Source: 9FT-COMBO-48-23 sp963754385 (GTDB taxonomy: Bacteria > Chloroflexota > Dehalococcoidia > GIF9 > UBA5629). From it: DNA of 64,000 nt. The stretch is taken from assembly GCA_963754385.1 (NCBI GenBank), contig CAVWGE010000005.1:186001-250000 (forward strand), written 5' to 3'. The translations under genes were made by a program, and so were the position numbers. The notes beneath the pieces were generated by a model that saw nothing but the letters and a program-made list of their open reading frames with translations, had not been told where the DNA came from and made no database searches. Shown one piece after another: positions 26,103-35,031 of this stretch (the first letter of the stretch is position 1; each line of letters starts with the position of its first letter).

Positions 26103-26924
26103 CTATTTCCGACGCTTGACGATTAATCTATCCGAAGCCTTGTTACCCCGTGTTTTCTTACCCAAAGCCGTCTTACCCCAAGGCGTGCTAGGTTCCCTCC
26201 CCCGAGGGGCTCTACCTTCACCACCACCATGGGGATGGTCACGTGGTGTCATAGCTGAACCGCGAACTTGAGGGCGTCGTCCAAGCAACCTTATGCGTCC
26301 AGCCTTGCCCGACTTTATACCTTGATGTTCAACATTGCTTACTTGTCCCACAGTAGCCAGGCAATCGCTCAAAAAACGCCGTAGCTCTCCAGAAGGCAAA
26401 CGAACAAGCGAATATTTGCCCTCTTTACCCAAAAGCTGCGCCGCTGTACCAGCGCTTCGTACTATCTGCCCGCCTTTTCCAGGTTCAAATTCAAGATTAT
26501 GAACTAAAGTACCATCGGGAATCGAACTTAGCGGCAAAGCATTACCGGGCTTCATCTCCGCAGCCTCTCCTGCCATTATAACATCGCCCACCTTAAGCCC
26601 CAGGGGGGCCAGAATATAACGCTTCTCTCCATCCGCATAATGAATGAGAGCAATACGAGCTGAGCGATTGGGATCATATTCTATAGCAGCTACCTTACCC
26701 TGTATGCCAAGTTTATTTCGCTTAAAATCAATTATGCGCAATCTGCGCTTAGCACCGCCACCCCGATGTCGTACAGTTACTACACCCCTATTGTTACGCC
26801 CCGCCCTTTTCTTAATCGGCAGCAACAGAGACTTCTCGGGGACTGTCTTGGTTATCTCCTCAAAAGAGGCGCTAACCATGCCCCGCCTGCCAGGTGATGT
26901 TGGACGATAGGTTTTTAATGCCAA
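26103..26924 (-). CDS. rplB: 50S ribosomal protein L2
   Basis: Needed for subunit association and the peptidyl-transferase centre. 273 residues. Seen: GRNNRGVVTVRHRGGGAKRRLRIIDFKR, the SAGTAAQLLGKEGKYSLVRLPSGE block, VRGSAMTPRDHPHGGGEGRAPRGR with the conserved histidine, and the basic C-terminus. Preceded by the small bS22-like gene rather than directly by rplW. Confidence 0.98.
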   Translation of the reverse strand: MALKTYRPTSPGRRGMVSASFEEITKTVPEKSLLLPIKKRAGRNNRGVVTVRHRGGGAKRRLRIIDFKRNKLGIQGKVAAIEYDPNRSARIALIHYADGEKRYILAPLGLKVGDVIMAGEAAEMKPGNALPLSSIPDGTLVHNLEFEPGKGGQIVRSAGTAAQLLGKEGKYSLVRLPSGELRRFLSDCLATVGQVSNVEHQGIKSGKAGRIRLLGRRPQVRGSAMTPRDHPHGGGEGRAPRGREPSTPWGKTALGKKTRGNKASDRLIVKRRK

Positions 26925-26943
26925 AGCTTATCTCCCCCTAATC

Positions 26944-27039
26944 CTAGGGATGTTTCCTTTGCCATCGTGTCTTTCTCAGGAGTTTGCGATGCTTATGCTT
27001 CGCCATTTTTTTCTTACGTTTCTTTATTACTGAGCCCAA
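26944..27039 (-). CDS. Small basic ribosomal protein, bS22 / AURKAIP1-COX24-like
   Basis: A 31-codon gene in the gap between rplW and rplB. Read from TTG at 27039 it begins (M)GSVIKKRKKKMAKHKHRK and continues LLRKTRWQRKHP to a TAG. This closely resembles the actinobacterial small-subunit protein bS22, whose core is GSVIKKRRKRM..KKHRKLLR, and the COX24/AURKAIP1 C-terminal domain of mitochondrial ribosomes. An AGGGG lies 7 bases before the TTG. It starts 17 bases after the rplW stop and ends 19 bases before the rplB ATG, so it is co-transcribed with S10-operon genes. The alternative start ATG at codon 12 would remove half the conserved block. The family match is from memory of the motif. Confidence 0.85.
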   Translation of the reverse strand: MGSVIKKRKKKMAKHKHRKLLRKTRWQRKHP

Positions 27040-27056
27040 TTCTATTCCCCTATTCT

Positions 27057-27341
27057 TTAAACTCCTTCGAAAAACTCTATTTTCTGGTCCGGCCCCAAGG
27101 TAACAACTGCTTTCTTCCAAGACGGAGTTAATACATACCGTCTGCCTATTCTTCTCATCTTCCCCGGAACACTCATTACATTAACCTTAACCACTTTGAC
27201 CTTAAACGCTGCTTCCACAGCGTCTTTAATCTGACGTTTATTGGCCTGCTTCGCCACTTCAAAGGCATACCTGTTCTGTTCTTTCATCAGCGTAGCCTTT
27301 TCAGTGATTAAAGGCCGTCTTACTACCTCATAAATATGCAT
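27057..27341 (-). CDS. rplW: 50S ribosomal protein L23
   Basis: Tunnel-exit docking site for trigger factor and SRP. Read from the ATG at 27341 (MHIYEVVRRPLITEKATLM), 94 residues. An in-frame TTG two codons upstream is slightly closer to an AGGG and is the alternative. Seen: NRYAFEVAKQANKRQIKDAVEAAFKVKVVKVN and KMRRIGRRYVLTPSWKKAVVTL. Confidence 0.96.
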   Translation of the reverse strand: MHIYEVVRRPLITEKATLMKEQNRYAFEVAKQANKRQIKDAVEAAFKVKVVKVNVMSVPGKMRRIGRRYVLTPSWKKAVVTLGPDQKIEFFEGV

Positions 27342-27353
27342 AACCAATAAACC

Positions 27354-28022
27354 CTAAACTTTTGATTTACTGACACTACCTGCTGCCTCCGGAGCCGACT
27401 TCTCGCCCCACAGCTCTTCCACCTTCCGCACCGCGTCCACAGTCATTACCAACGCTTTGAAGGAAAGTAAATCAGCCACGTTAAGCAGGGGCGCCGGCAT
27501 TGTCTTAACGCCTAGTAAATTGCGCGCCGATTTAACCAAATTAGCCTCAGCTTCAGCGGTAGCGATGATGACAGAATCACCGATCTCCAAGGCTATCAAC
27601 ATATCCAGTATCGCCTTAGTCTTCGGGCCGTCAAGCTCAAGCTTGTTAACAACCTTCAACTCTCCACCACTTGCCTTACCGGAAAGAACGCACCTCAAAG
27701 CCAAACGCCGCATCTTCCTGGGCATATCTTGCCGATAACTTCGAGGATGCGGTCCGAATATCACTCCACCTCCCCGGAGAAGAGGTGACCTAACATCGCC
27801 GCGGCGTGCCCGACCGGTATGCTTCTGAGCAAAAAGTTTCCTGGTGCTACCTCTAACCTCGCCTCTTCTCTTGGTATCAGCAGTCCCCTGGCGACTATTA
27901 GCTAGGTGCCTGAGTAACGCTTGATGCACCACGGCTTCATTAAAGGGCACAGCAAAAACATCGTCCCTTACTTCGAGCTGCCCGGTTACTTTACCCTTCA
28001 AATTATGAACCTGAACTTGCAC
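27354..28022 (-). CDS. rplD: 50S ribosomal protein L4
   Basis: Tunnel constriction protein. Read from the GTG at 28022 (VQVQVHNLKGKVTG...), where L4 proteins usually begin and where GAGGG lies about 8 bases upstream; 222 residues. A TTG six codons further upstream is in frame. Seen: STRKLFAQKHTGRARRGDVRSPLLRGGGVIFGPHPRSY, the L4 core, and KMRRLALRCVLSGK. Overlaps the rplC end by 20 bases. Confidence 0.95.
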   Translation of the reverse strand: MQVQVHNLKGKVTGQLEVRDDVFAVPFNEAVVHQALLRHLANSRQGTADTKRRGEVRGSTRKLFAQKHTGRARRGDVRSPLLRGGGVIFGPHPRSYRQDMPRKMRRLALRCVLSGKASGGELKVVNKLELDGPKTKAILDMLIALEIGDSVIIATAEAEANLVKSARNLLGVKTMPAPLLNVADLLSFKALVMTVDAVRKVEELWGEKSAPEAAGSVSKSKV

Positions 28023-28644
28023 TCTGCTTACCCTCACCAACTTTCTTAATCAGCAACAATCCTTTTTTAGAACCAGGCACCGCCCCCTTCACCAGCAACA
28101 AGTGACGAGCCAAATCGACATCGAGCACTTTAAGATTACGCTCGGTTACTCGCCTGTCCCCCATATGCCCGGCCATACGCGTTCCTTTTAATACCCGCCC
28201 CGGAGATGTAGTGGCGCCAATCGAGCCAGGAGCTCGATGACGGTCGGACTGCCCGTGGGTCTTAGGACCGCCAGCAAAATGATGGCGTTTGACTACACCG
28301 GCAAAACCTTTACCCTTTGATATACCGGTGACATCAAGCAAATCGCCCGGCTTAAACATATCCACATCGACTTTCTGCCCCACTTGAACAGAGCTGATAT
28401 CCTCTACGCTAAACTCACGGAGATGTTTGAATTGACCTATCTCCTTAAGATGGCCTTTTTGCGGAGAGTTAAGCAGCTTGGCTTCCCCGAAGCCAAGCTG
28501 AACAGCATTATAACCATCCTTAGCCTCGCTCTTTACTTGAGTAACAAAGCAAGGACCTACTTCAATAGCAGTCACTACAACTTCTCCATCATCACGGAAA
28601 AGTTGTGTCATGCCTATTTTTCTACCAATCATGCCCTGAATCAT
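28003..28644 (-). CDS. rplC: 50S ribosomal protein L3
   Basis: Early assembly protein. 213 residues. Seen: IGRKIGMTQLFRDDGEVVVTAIEVGPC, DVTGISKGKGFAGVVKRHHFAGGPKTHGQSDRHRAPGSIG (with the glutamine methylation-type loop) and KGTRMAGHMGDRRVTERNLKV. 8 bases after rpsJ. Confidence 0.98.
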   Translation of the reverse strand: MIQGMIGRKIGMTQLFRDDGEVVVTAIEVGPCFVTQVKSEAKDGYNAVQLGFGEAKLLNSPQKGHLKEIGQFKHLREFSVEDISSVQVGQKVDVDMFKPGDLLDVTGISKGKGFAGVVKRHHFAGGPKTHGQSDRHRAPGSIGATTSPGRVLKGTRMAGHMGDRRVTERNLKVLDVDLARHLLLVKGAVPGSKKGLLLIKKVGEGKQSASSGS

Positions 28645-28652
28645 TTCTCTGA

Positions 28653-28961
28653 CTACAATCTAATATCTATCTCCACCCCGGAGGGCAGCTGAAGTTGAGT
28701 CAACGCATCTATAGTTTTAGAGGTCGGCCCAAGGATATCAATAAGGCGTTTATGCGTACGCATTTCGAACTGTTCACGTGAATCCTTATCGATAAAGGGC
28801 GAACGAATAACACAAAACTTTTCAATCCGAGTAGGCAAAGGCACCGGCCCGGCAATCACAGCACCAGTACGCTCCGCAGTCTCCACAATTTGCTCCGCGG
28901 ATTGGTCAACCAGCCTGTGGTCATACCCTCTAATTTTGATTCGAATCTTTTGCTTAGGCAT
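28653..28961 (-). CDS. rpsJ: 30S ribosomal protein S10
   Basis: Head protein, also the NusE antitermination partner. 102 residues. Seen: KIRIKIRGYDHRLVDQSAEQIVETAERTGA, GPVPLPTRIEKFCVIRSPFIDKDSREQFEMRTHKRLIDI. Begins immediately after the fusA stop with no gap. Confidence 0.98.
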   Translation of the reverse strand: MPKQKIRIKIRGYDHRLVDQSAEQIVETAERTGAVIAGPVPLPTRIEKFCVIRSPFIDKDSREQFEMRTHKRLIDILGPTSKTIDALTQLQLPSGVEIDIRL

Positions 28962-31106
28962 TTATCTCCCTCTAACCCTAACCTCTATTTGCCCCGCTAG
29001 GCTAGCTGGTAATTCTCTATAGCAATAAAACTCCAAGGAATAGGTTGCTCTGCCCTGACTTAATGACCTAAGGATAGTAGCATAACCGAAAATATCAGCT
29101 AGAGGAACAAGAGCACGAACAACACAGGTTTCACCGTGTGTCTCAATGCCCTCAATGTGTCCCCTCCTTGAATTCAAATCGCCGATAACGTCGCCCAAGA
29201 ACTGGGCTGGCATCACTACTTCCAATTTCATAATCGGCTCGAGGAGTATGGGATTGGCCTTACTCACACCATTCTTCAAAGCTATCGAACCTGCCATCTT
29301 GAAAGCCAGGTCAGAGGAATCCACCTCGTGGTAACTACCATCAAACAGAGTTGCTTTAATATCTACTATTGGATAGCCTGCCACCATACCGCTTTCCAGA
29401 GCCTCCCTAACTCCAACTTCGACTGCCGGAATATATTCCTTTGGTATGTCTCCACCTCGAACCTTGTCAACAAATCTAAAGCCGCTACCTCGTTCTCCGG
29501 GTTCAAGCTTGAGCCAGACATGACCATATTGTCCTCTGCCGCCAAACTGACGAATAAATCTACCTTCTATTTCTACCGTTATAGTAATGGTCTCTTTATA
29601 GGCTACCTGCGGCTTACCAACCCTCACCTTCACATTAAACTCACGAAGCATACGGTCTATCAAAACCTCTAGATGTAATTCGCCCATCCCGGAAATAAGG
29701 GTTTGTCCGGTTTCCTTGTCAGTACGTACTTTAAAAGTGGGGTCCTCTTCCGAGAGCTTGTTCATGGCTTCACCCAGCTTATCTTGGTCCGCCTTGCTCT
29801 TAGGTTCTACAACCATCGACAGCACCGGCTCGGGGAAGCGGATAGCCTCGAGAAGTACTGGTCGAGCTGGGTCACACAACGTGTCCCCGGTGAAGGTATC
29901 CTTAAGGCCTAAAGTAGCGGCGATGCTACCGGTATCGGTCTCTTCAATCTCTTCACGGCGATTGGCATGCATAAGAATCAACCTGCCGAGACGCTCCTTG
30001 CGTCCTTTGCTGGAGTTGAGCACCCGCATTCCCGCTTTAACTTTGCCTGAATAAACCCGAAAATAAACCAGCCTACCCATAAATGGGTCAGCCACCACCT
30101 TAAAAGCTAGAGCCAAAAACGGAGCCTCATCGCTGGCCTGCCGAACATCCGCCTCACCAGTTTGCAAGTCAATAACAGGAACCGGAGGCACGTCCAACGG
30201 AGAAGGGAGATAATCCACAATGGCATCGAGCAGGGACTGAACTCCCCTATTACGCAAAGCACTACCGCAAAGCACAGGCACTATCCGGTTAGCTACGGTT
30301 AATCTTCTTATGGCAGCCCTAATCTGATCGCTTTTAATTTCTCCGCCTTCAACATAAAGCAGCATCAAATGGTCATCATTCTCGGCTAATCTCTCAATCA
30401 TAGACTGTCTCTGCCTGGACACCTCTTCTTTCTCCTCTTCCGGAATAGGCGATTCCGCAGGCGGAACGCTCACGTCGTCAGAGAACAACCAGGCTTTATT
30501 ATCAACCAAATCTATCGCACCCTTAAATTGACTTTCTTTACCCCAGGGCAACTGCACCGGTATCGCTTTAGCTTGCAGCCGCTCCTCGATCATAGTCACA
30601 GTGTGATTAAAATCGGCACCGACCCTGTCCATCTTATTGATAAAGCAGACCCTCGGCACACCATATCTATCCGCCTGCCGCCACACTGTCTCAGATTGGG
30701 CCTCCACCCCGGCCACGGCATCCAGCACCACCACTCCACCATCCAGGACCCGGAGACTTCGCTCGACTTCAGCAGTGAAATCGACGTGCCCCGGCGTGTC
30801 AATGATATTTATGCGGTTTTCCTGCCAGTGACAGGTTGTAGCTGCTGCAGTGATTGTAATCCCTCGTTCCCGCTCCTGTGCCATCCAATCCATCACCGCC
30901 GTTCCTTCATCCACTTCACCAACTTTATAGGTACGGCCTGTATGAAACAAAATTCTCTCAGTGACAGTTGTCTTGCCAGCATCAATATGTGCAATGATGC
31001 CTATGTTCCGCACCTTGTCTAAAGGAAAAGTCCGGGTCATGACATTGTTTCCTATACCAACCACTTTTTTGGGCTGTTGGGACTTAATTTCTGCTGTAGT
31101 TACCAT
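28962..31106 (-). CDS. fusA: Elongation factor G
   Basis: Translocation GTPase. 714 residues. Seen: P-loop AHIDAGKTT (39-47), switch I RERGITITAAATTC, DTPGHVDFT, NKMDRVGADF, and domain IV/V blocks GRGQYGHVWLKLEPG and RRGHIEGIETHG. Read from the ATG overlapping the rpsG stop (CGATGGTAA), it carries about 22 extra N-terminal residues. An internal ATG at 31040 (MTRTFPLDKVRN) matches the usual EF-G start, but neither has a clear ribosome-binding site. Coupling to rpsG favours the longer form. Confidence 0.96.
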   Translation of the reverse strand: MVTTAEIKSQQPKKVVGIGNNVMTRTFPLDKVRNIGIIAHIDAGKTTVTERILFHTGRTYKVGEVDEGTAVMDWMAQERERGITITAAATTCHWQENRINIIDTPGHVDFTAEVERSLRVLDGGVVVLDAVAGVEAQSETVWRQADRYGVPRVCFINKMDRVGADFNHTVTMIEERLQAKAIPVQLPWGKESQFKGAIDLVDNKAWLFSDDVSVPPAESPIPEEEKEEVSRQRQSMIERLAENDDHLMLLYVEGGEIKSDQIRAAIRRLTVANRIVPVLCGSALRNRGVQSLLDAIVDYLPSPLDVPPVPVIDLQTGEADVRQASDEAPFLALAFKVVADPFMGRLVYFRVYSGKVKAGMRVLNSSKGRKERLGRLILMHANRREEIEETDTGSIAATLGLKDTFTGDTLCDPARPVLLEAIRFPEPVLSMVVEPKSKADQDKLGEAMNKLSEEDPTFKVRTDKETGQTLISGMGELHLEVLIDRMLREFNVKVRVGKPQVAYKETITITVEIEGRFIRQFGGRGQYGHVWLKLEPGERGSGFRFVDKVRGGDIPKEYIPAVEVGVREALESGMVAGYPIVDIKATLFDGSYHEVDSSDLAFKMAGSIALKNGVSKANPILLEPIMKLEVVMPAQFLGDVIGDLNSRRGHIEGIETHGETCVVRALVPLADIFGYATILRSLSQGRATYSLEFYCYRELPASLAGQIEVRVRGR

Positions 31107-31570
31107 CGATAATGAGCAAAAGCTTTATTTGCCTCGGCCATCTTATGAGTATCCTGACGCTTCTTGATAGTTGCCCCCTGTCCCTGAGATGCATCTACAA
31201 TCTCCGCCGCTAATTTCTCCGCCATAGACCTACCGCCACGAGCTTTAGCATAGCTGATCAGCCAGCGCATAGCCAGAGACAACCCGCGTGCAGCTTCAAC
31301 CTCAATTGGCACCTGGTAAGTAGCGCCACCGACACGCCGAGATTTTACCTGAAGTAAAGGAGTAGCGTTCTTAAGTGCCTGGTCAAGAACCGCCAGAGGT
31401 TCTGTACTTAATTTCTTATTAACCAAATCCATAGCATCATAAACAATCCGCTCAGCCGTAGCTTTCCTTCCATCCGACATTATTTTTTTGATGAATATAG
31501 CCACAGTAACGTTCCCGTATTTCGGATCAGGGGGTGTTTGTCTTTTCAATACCCTAGATCGTCTTGGCAT
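31100..31570 (-). CDS. rpsG: 30S ribosomal protein S7
   Basis: Head assembly initiator. 156 residues. Seen: PRRSRVLKRQTPPDPKYGNVTVAIFIKKIMSDGRKATAERIVYDA, RRVGGATYQVPIEVEAARGLSLAMRWL and the end EANKAFAHYRW. Abuts rpsL with no intergenic base. Confidence 0.98.
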   Translation of the reverse strand: MPRRSRVLKRQTPPDPKYGNVTVAIFIKKIMSDGRKATAERIVYDAMDLVNKKLSTEPLAVLDQALKNATPLLQVKSRRVGGATYQVPIEVEAARGLSLAMRWLISYAKARGGRSMAEKLAAEIVDASQGQGATIKKRQDTHKMAEANKAFAHYRW

Positions 31571-32053
31571 TTATTCCTCTCCCGCTCCCGCAGCCTTGAC
31601 TTCTCCCGCAGCCCTGACTTCCTGCCCCGCAATCTTCACTGCTTTGCCTCGCTTAGCCCCATATTTGCTGCGCCCCTGCTGGCGATTCTCCACGCCGGCG
31701 GTATCCAGAGCGCCCCGAACAATATGGTATCGAACCCCGGGCAAATCCTTCACCCTGCCGCCACGGATAAGCACCACAGAGTGCTCCTGCAAATTATGGC
31801 CTTCGCCAGGTATATAAGCGGTAACTTCAATACCGTTGGTCAACCGCACGCGGGCGATCTTGCGCAAGGCGGAATTGGGCTTCTTAGGGGTCATCGTTTT
31901 GACCTGAACGCAAACCCCTCGCTTTTGCGGCGCGTGTGTATCCCGCCGAGTTATATTTTTCAGGGCATTGTGAGTAATACCCAGCGCCGGAGCTTTGGTT
32001 CGTTTACCGGTCTTCCGCCGCCCTTTTCGAACTAATTGATTTACTGTCGGCAT
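31571..32053 (-). CDS. rpsL: 30S ribosomal protein S12
   Basis: Decoding-site protein, first gene of the superoperon. 160 residues, about 35 longer than the E. coli protein. The extra length is mainly an Ala/Gly/Glu-rich tail (AGQEVRAAGEVKAAGAGEE) plus a short insert. Seen: PTVNQLVRKGR, TPKKPNSALRKIARVRLTNGIEVTAYIPGEGHNLQEHSVVLIRGGRVKDLPGVRYHIVRG. AAGGA lies about 10 bases before the ATG. Confidence 0.97.
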   Translation of the reverse strand: MPTVNQLVRKGRRKTGKRTKAPALGITHNALKNITRRDTHAPQKRGVCVQVKTMTPKKPNSALRKIARVRLTNGIEVTAYIPGEGHNLQEHSVVLIRGGRVKDLPGVRYHIVRGALDTAGVENRQQGRSKYGAKRGKAVKIAGQEVRAAGEVKAAGAGEE

Positions 32054-32081
32054 TTCATTATTCCTTCTATTTATAACAATT

Positions 32082-32149
32082 AAAAAGCCACCTAGTTGTC
32101 TACCGGTCTACTTCCCGAGCAGGTTTGCGTTCCGGTTCAACCAGCCGGC
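32082..32149 (-). promoter_or_regulatory. Structured attenuator-like leader of the rpsL superoperon
   Basis: On the minus strand GCCGGCTGGTT (32149-32139) can pair at 10 of 11 positions with AACTAGGTGGC (32097-32087, with two G-U pairs), directly followed by five T (32086-32082). The 41-base interior can form ACCGG/CCGGT and a small CCT/GGG hairpin. This is the shape of an intrinsic terminator or an RNA-protein switch 28 bases before the rpsL ATG. No known leader family was recognised. Confidence 0.45.
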
Positions 32150-32199
32150 TTAATCAGGTTTCCCGAACCCAGACTAATGGCTAGTAGACACAAAGCAGC

Positions 32200-32228
32200 A
32201 ATATAACACAAGTATACAACAAAGTCAA
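32200..32228 (-). promoter_or_regulatory. Main promoter of the ribosomal superoperon
   Basis: On the minus strand TTGACT (32228-32223), 17-base spacer, TATATT (32205-32200). Transcription would start near 32193, giving a leader of about 140 bases to rpsL. It is the strongest match in the 427-base gap 32054-32480, which otherwise holds the attenuator-like element and the gyrB promoter. Confidence 0.65.
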
Positions 32229-32397
32229 CACGCTGACAATTTTGGGCTTGGTTAAGATGGTCGGCTCTCATCTTTTTTGAAAAGCCTGAGTAAAGATAAC
32301 ACTGCCATCTCGGGCTTTAAATTCCGGAGAGGATGTGATAAAATTAGTGTAATGCAATTTCTTGTGCAACTTGACTTTGCAGGCACTAAATATAGTA

Positions 32398-32427
32398 TTG
32401 ACAGGTTATTACCAAATCCCCAATATA
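32398..32427 (+). promoter_or_regulatory. Probable gyrB promoter
   Basis: TTGACA (32398-32403), 18-base spacer, AATATA (32422-32427), with an overlapping TATATT at 32424. Expected start near 32434, about 47 bases before the gyrB ATG. The -10 match is imperfect. Confidence 0.45.
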
Positions 32428-32480
32428 TTTATCCCTGAACCATTTATGAATATTTCCGTTCTAGTTAGGATTCAGTAGCC

Positions 32481-34412
32481 ATGCCAAAGCAAGCTAATAA
32501 CAATACAAACAATAATGCAGTCGAAGACTACACTGCAGAGGATATCCGTATTCTGGACGGCCTCGAGGCGGTGCGCCGCCGCCCGGGCATGTACATCGGC
32601 AGCACCGACGAACACGGGCTGCACCACCTGGTCTATGAGATAGTCTACAACAGCATAGACGAGGCGATGGCCGGTTACTGCGACAAAACAGAGATAATAA
32701 TTCATAAAGATAACTCGGTAACGGTTATCGACAATGGCCGGGGTATACCGGTGGACATTCACCCGGCAACCAATACCTCAGCCCTGGAAGCAGTTATGAC
32801 CCGGCTACACGCCGGAGCTAAATTCGGCGGCCGCACCTACATAGTGTCCAGCGGCTTGCACGGCGTTGGTGCTTCGGTGGTAAACGCCCTGTCTTCCTGG
32901 CTCAACGCCGAGGTTAAACGGGAGGGGAAAGTCTACTGCCAGAAATATGAACGGGGTAATCCCACCTGCGATTTGAAAGCTATCGGCGATACCGAAAGCA
33001 CGGGAACTACCATCACTTTCCTGGCTGATACTGAAATCTTCGGTGTGATTAACTACGATTTCAATACAATCCGCGAGCGCCTCAAGGAGTTGGCTTTTTT
33101 AAACAAAAATCTGGAAATAAGCCTCAAAGATGAGAGAACCGACCAGGAGGCAACGTTCCTATTTGAAGGTGGTATCGCCAGCCTTGTCAGCCGTTTCAAT
33201 AAGAACCGGCAAGTCCTCCACGGCCTGCCCATTTACATATCCGGCACAACAAACAGCACCGTTGTAGAAGTAGCCCTGCAATACAATGATGGCTTTTCTG
33301 AATCCACACTTAGCTTTGCCAACTGCGTCAATACCATAGACGGAGGCAGCCATCTAACCGGGTTCCGCTCGGCGCTAACCCGCGTCCTGAATGACTATGC
33401 CCGGAAAAACAAGCTGTTGAAGGATTCCGACCCCAATTTGATAGGTGATGACGTTCGTGACGGGCTGACATCGGTCATCAGCGTCAAACTTGTCGAACCC
33501 CAGTTCGAGGGACAAACTAAAGCCAAACTAGGCAATCCTGAAATAAAAACACAGGTCGAAGCCATAGTAGCTGACGGTCTTTCTCTGCATCTGGAGCAAC
33601 ACCCCGACGACGCAAAGGCAATCATAGATAAGTGCCTGGTCTCGGCTAAAGCCAGAGAGGCAGCCCGAAAGGCTCGCGACCTTATCTTTAAGAAAAGCGG
33701 CTTAGAAGCCGGCACGCTGCCCGGAAAGTTAGCCGGCTGTTCAGATAATGACCCGCGCGAGTGTGAGCTTTATCTGGTCGAGGGTGACTCAGCCGGAGGT
33801 TCAGCCAAGCAGGGGCGGGACCGCCGTTTCCAAGCCATTCTACCGCTGCGAGGTAAAATCCTTAATGTGGAAAAAGCTCCTAAAGATAAGATTTTGGACC
33901 ATGAAGAGATCCGGGCCATTATCACCGCAGTAGGAGCTGGCATCGGTGACCAACTCGACTTCTCCAAACTACGCTACCACCGCATAATCATTATGACTGA
34001 TGCCGATGTCGATGGCTCACATATCCGGACGCTGCTTCTTACCTTCTTCTACCGCAACATGGTAGAGCTAATAAGCCAGGGTCACCTGTTCATCGCCCAG
34101 CCACCCCTCTTCCGCATTCAAGTGGGGAAAGAACTATTCTGGATTTACTCAGACAAAGAAAGGGATGCCAAGCTTAAGGAGCTCAAAGGTAAAAAATTGG
34201 AAATCCAGCGCTATAAGGGGTTGGGAGAAATGAGCGCCGAGCAACTATGGGATACTACTATGAACCCGGAATCGCGAACTCTGCTCAAGGTGGAAATAGA
34301 AGACGCCATGGCAGCCGACAGGGTATTCCATATGCTTATGGGCAGCGAAGTCCCACCACGAAAGTCCTTCATCCAGGCTCACGCCAAAAGCGTCAGGAAC
34401 CTGGATATTTAG
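32481..34412 (+). CDS. gyrB: DNA gyrase subunit B
   Basis: ATPase subunit of gyrase, which introduces negative supercoils with GyrA. 643 residues. Seen: GHKL ATPase blocks LEAVRRRPGMYIGS, EIVYNSIDEA, DNGRGIPVDIH and GLHGVGASVVNALS; the TOPRIM domain with LVEGDSAGGSAKQGRDR and IIIMTDADVDGSHIRTLLL; the C-terminal RYKGLGEMSAEQLWDTTM. The partner gyrA is 16 kb away in the same direction. Its 3' end overlaps the convergent nadD by 20 bases. Confidence 0.97.
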   Translation: MPKQANNNTNNNAVEDYTAEDIRILDGLEAVRRRPGMYIGSTDEHGLHHLVYEIVYNSIDEAMAGYCDKTEIIIHKDNSVTVIDNGRGIPVDIHPATNTSALEAVMTRLHAGAKFGGRTYIVSSGLHGVGASVVNALSSWLNAEVKREGKVYCQKYERGNPTCDLKAIGDTESTGTTITFLADTEIFGVINYDFNTIRERLKELAFLNKNLEISLKDERTDQEATFLFEGGIASLVSRFNKNRQVLHGLPIYISGTTNSTVVEVALQYNDGFSESTLSFANCVNTIDGGSHLTGFRSALTRVLNDYARKNKLLKDSDPNLIGDDVRDGLTSVISVKLVEPQFEGQTKAKLGNPEIKTQVEAIVADGLSLHLEQHPDDAKAIIDKCLVSAKAREAARKARDLIFKKSGLEAGTLPGKLAGCSDNDPRECELYLVEGDSAGGSAKQGRDRRFQAILPLRGKILNVEKAPKDKILDHEEIRAIITAVGAGIGDQLDFSKLRYHRIIIMTDADVDGSHIRTLLLTFFYRNMVELISQGHLFIAQPPLFRIQVGKELFWIYSDKERDAKLKELKGKKLEIQRYKGLGEMSAEQLWDTTMNPESRTLLKVEIEDAMAADRVFHMLMGSEVPPRKSFIQAHAKSVRNLDI

Positions 34413-35031
34413 CCAATAAAATTTTGCCCCAATCGCCGTATAGCTTGTGTTCTTTTATATAACCCTCTACCCCCTCAGGCACAAGCCCGTGAATAGATAA
34501 CCCCCGAGCTACTCTGTTTCGTATGTCCGTAGAACTGATGTCAACCGGCGGCATATCCAGCCAGACTACACGCTGAGTTACCCCGGGAACCAACGATTCC
34601 AGAGCCTTCAAATCCGGGCGGCTGAAACCCGGCCTGGTAACCGCCACCAACTTGCAGAGCTGAATCAGCCTGTCCGGCTCCTTCCATTGAGGCAGCTCAG
34701 CCAGGCTATCCCAGCCGACTAAGAAGAAGAGCCTTGCCCCGGCACCCAGTTGCTGCTGCAGAATAGCTACGGTCTCCACGCTTAAAGAAGGGCCGGGGCG
34801 GTCTATCTCGATAGCCGAAAGCTCAAAATGAGGGTTGGCAGCAATCGCCCGCTTCACCATCTCTACACGGTGAGCTGCCGGGGTGATTTTTCTGGCTGTC
34901 TTAAACCATGGCTGCCCTGCGGGAACAAAGAGAACTCTGGCAAGTCTGAACTTTAGCCTGGCTTTCTCAGCTATAACAAGATGCCCCGAATGTATGGGGT
35001 CGAAAGTGCCGCCTAATACACCTATATTCAT
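34393..35031 (-). CDS. nadD: Nicotinate-nucleotide adenylyltransferase
   Basis: Adenylates nicotinate mononucleotide in NAD synthesis. 212 residues. Seen: GVLGGTFDPIHSGHLVIAEKA (nucleotidyltransferase HxGH-type motif), FFLVGWDSLAELPQW and the C-terminal ISSTDIRNRVARG. Its ATG overlaps the obg stop (ATGA), so the two are coupled. Tail-to-tail overlap of 20 bases with gyrB. Confidence 0.95.
   Translation of the reverse strand: MNIGVLGGTFDPIHSGHLVIAEKARLKFRLARVLFVPAGQPWFKTARKITPAAHRVEMVKRAIAANPHFELSAIEIDRPGPSLSVETVAILQQQLGAGARLFFLVGWDSLAELPQWKEPDRLIQLCKLVAVTRPGFSRPDLKALESLVPGVTQRVVWLDMPPVDISSTDIRNRVARGLSIHGLVPEGVEGYIKEHKLYGDWGKILLAKYPGS

Noticed and set aside
32082..32149. Possible c-di-GMP (GEMM) or glutamine riboswitch before rpsL
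   Set aside because: Fragments such as ACGCAAACC and GGAAGTAGA recall those families, but the order and helices do not fit either consensus.
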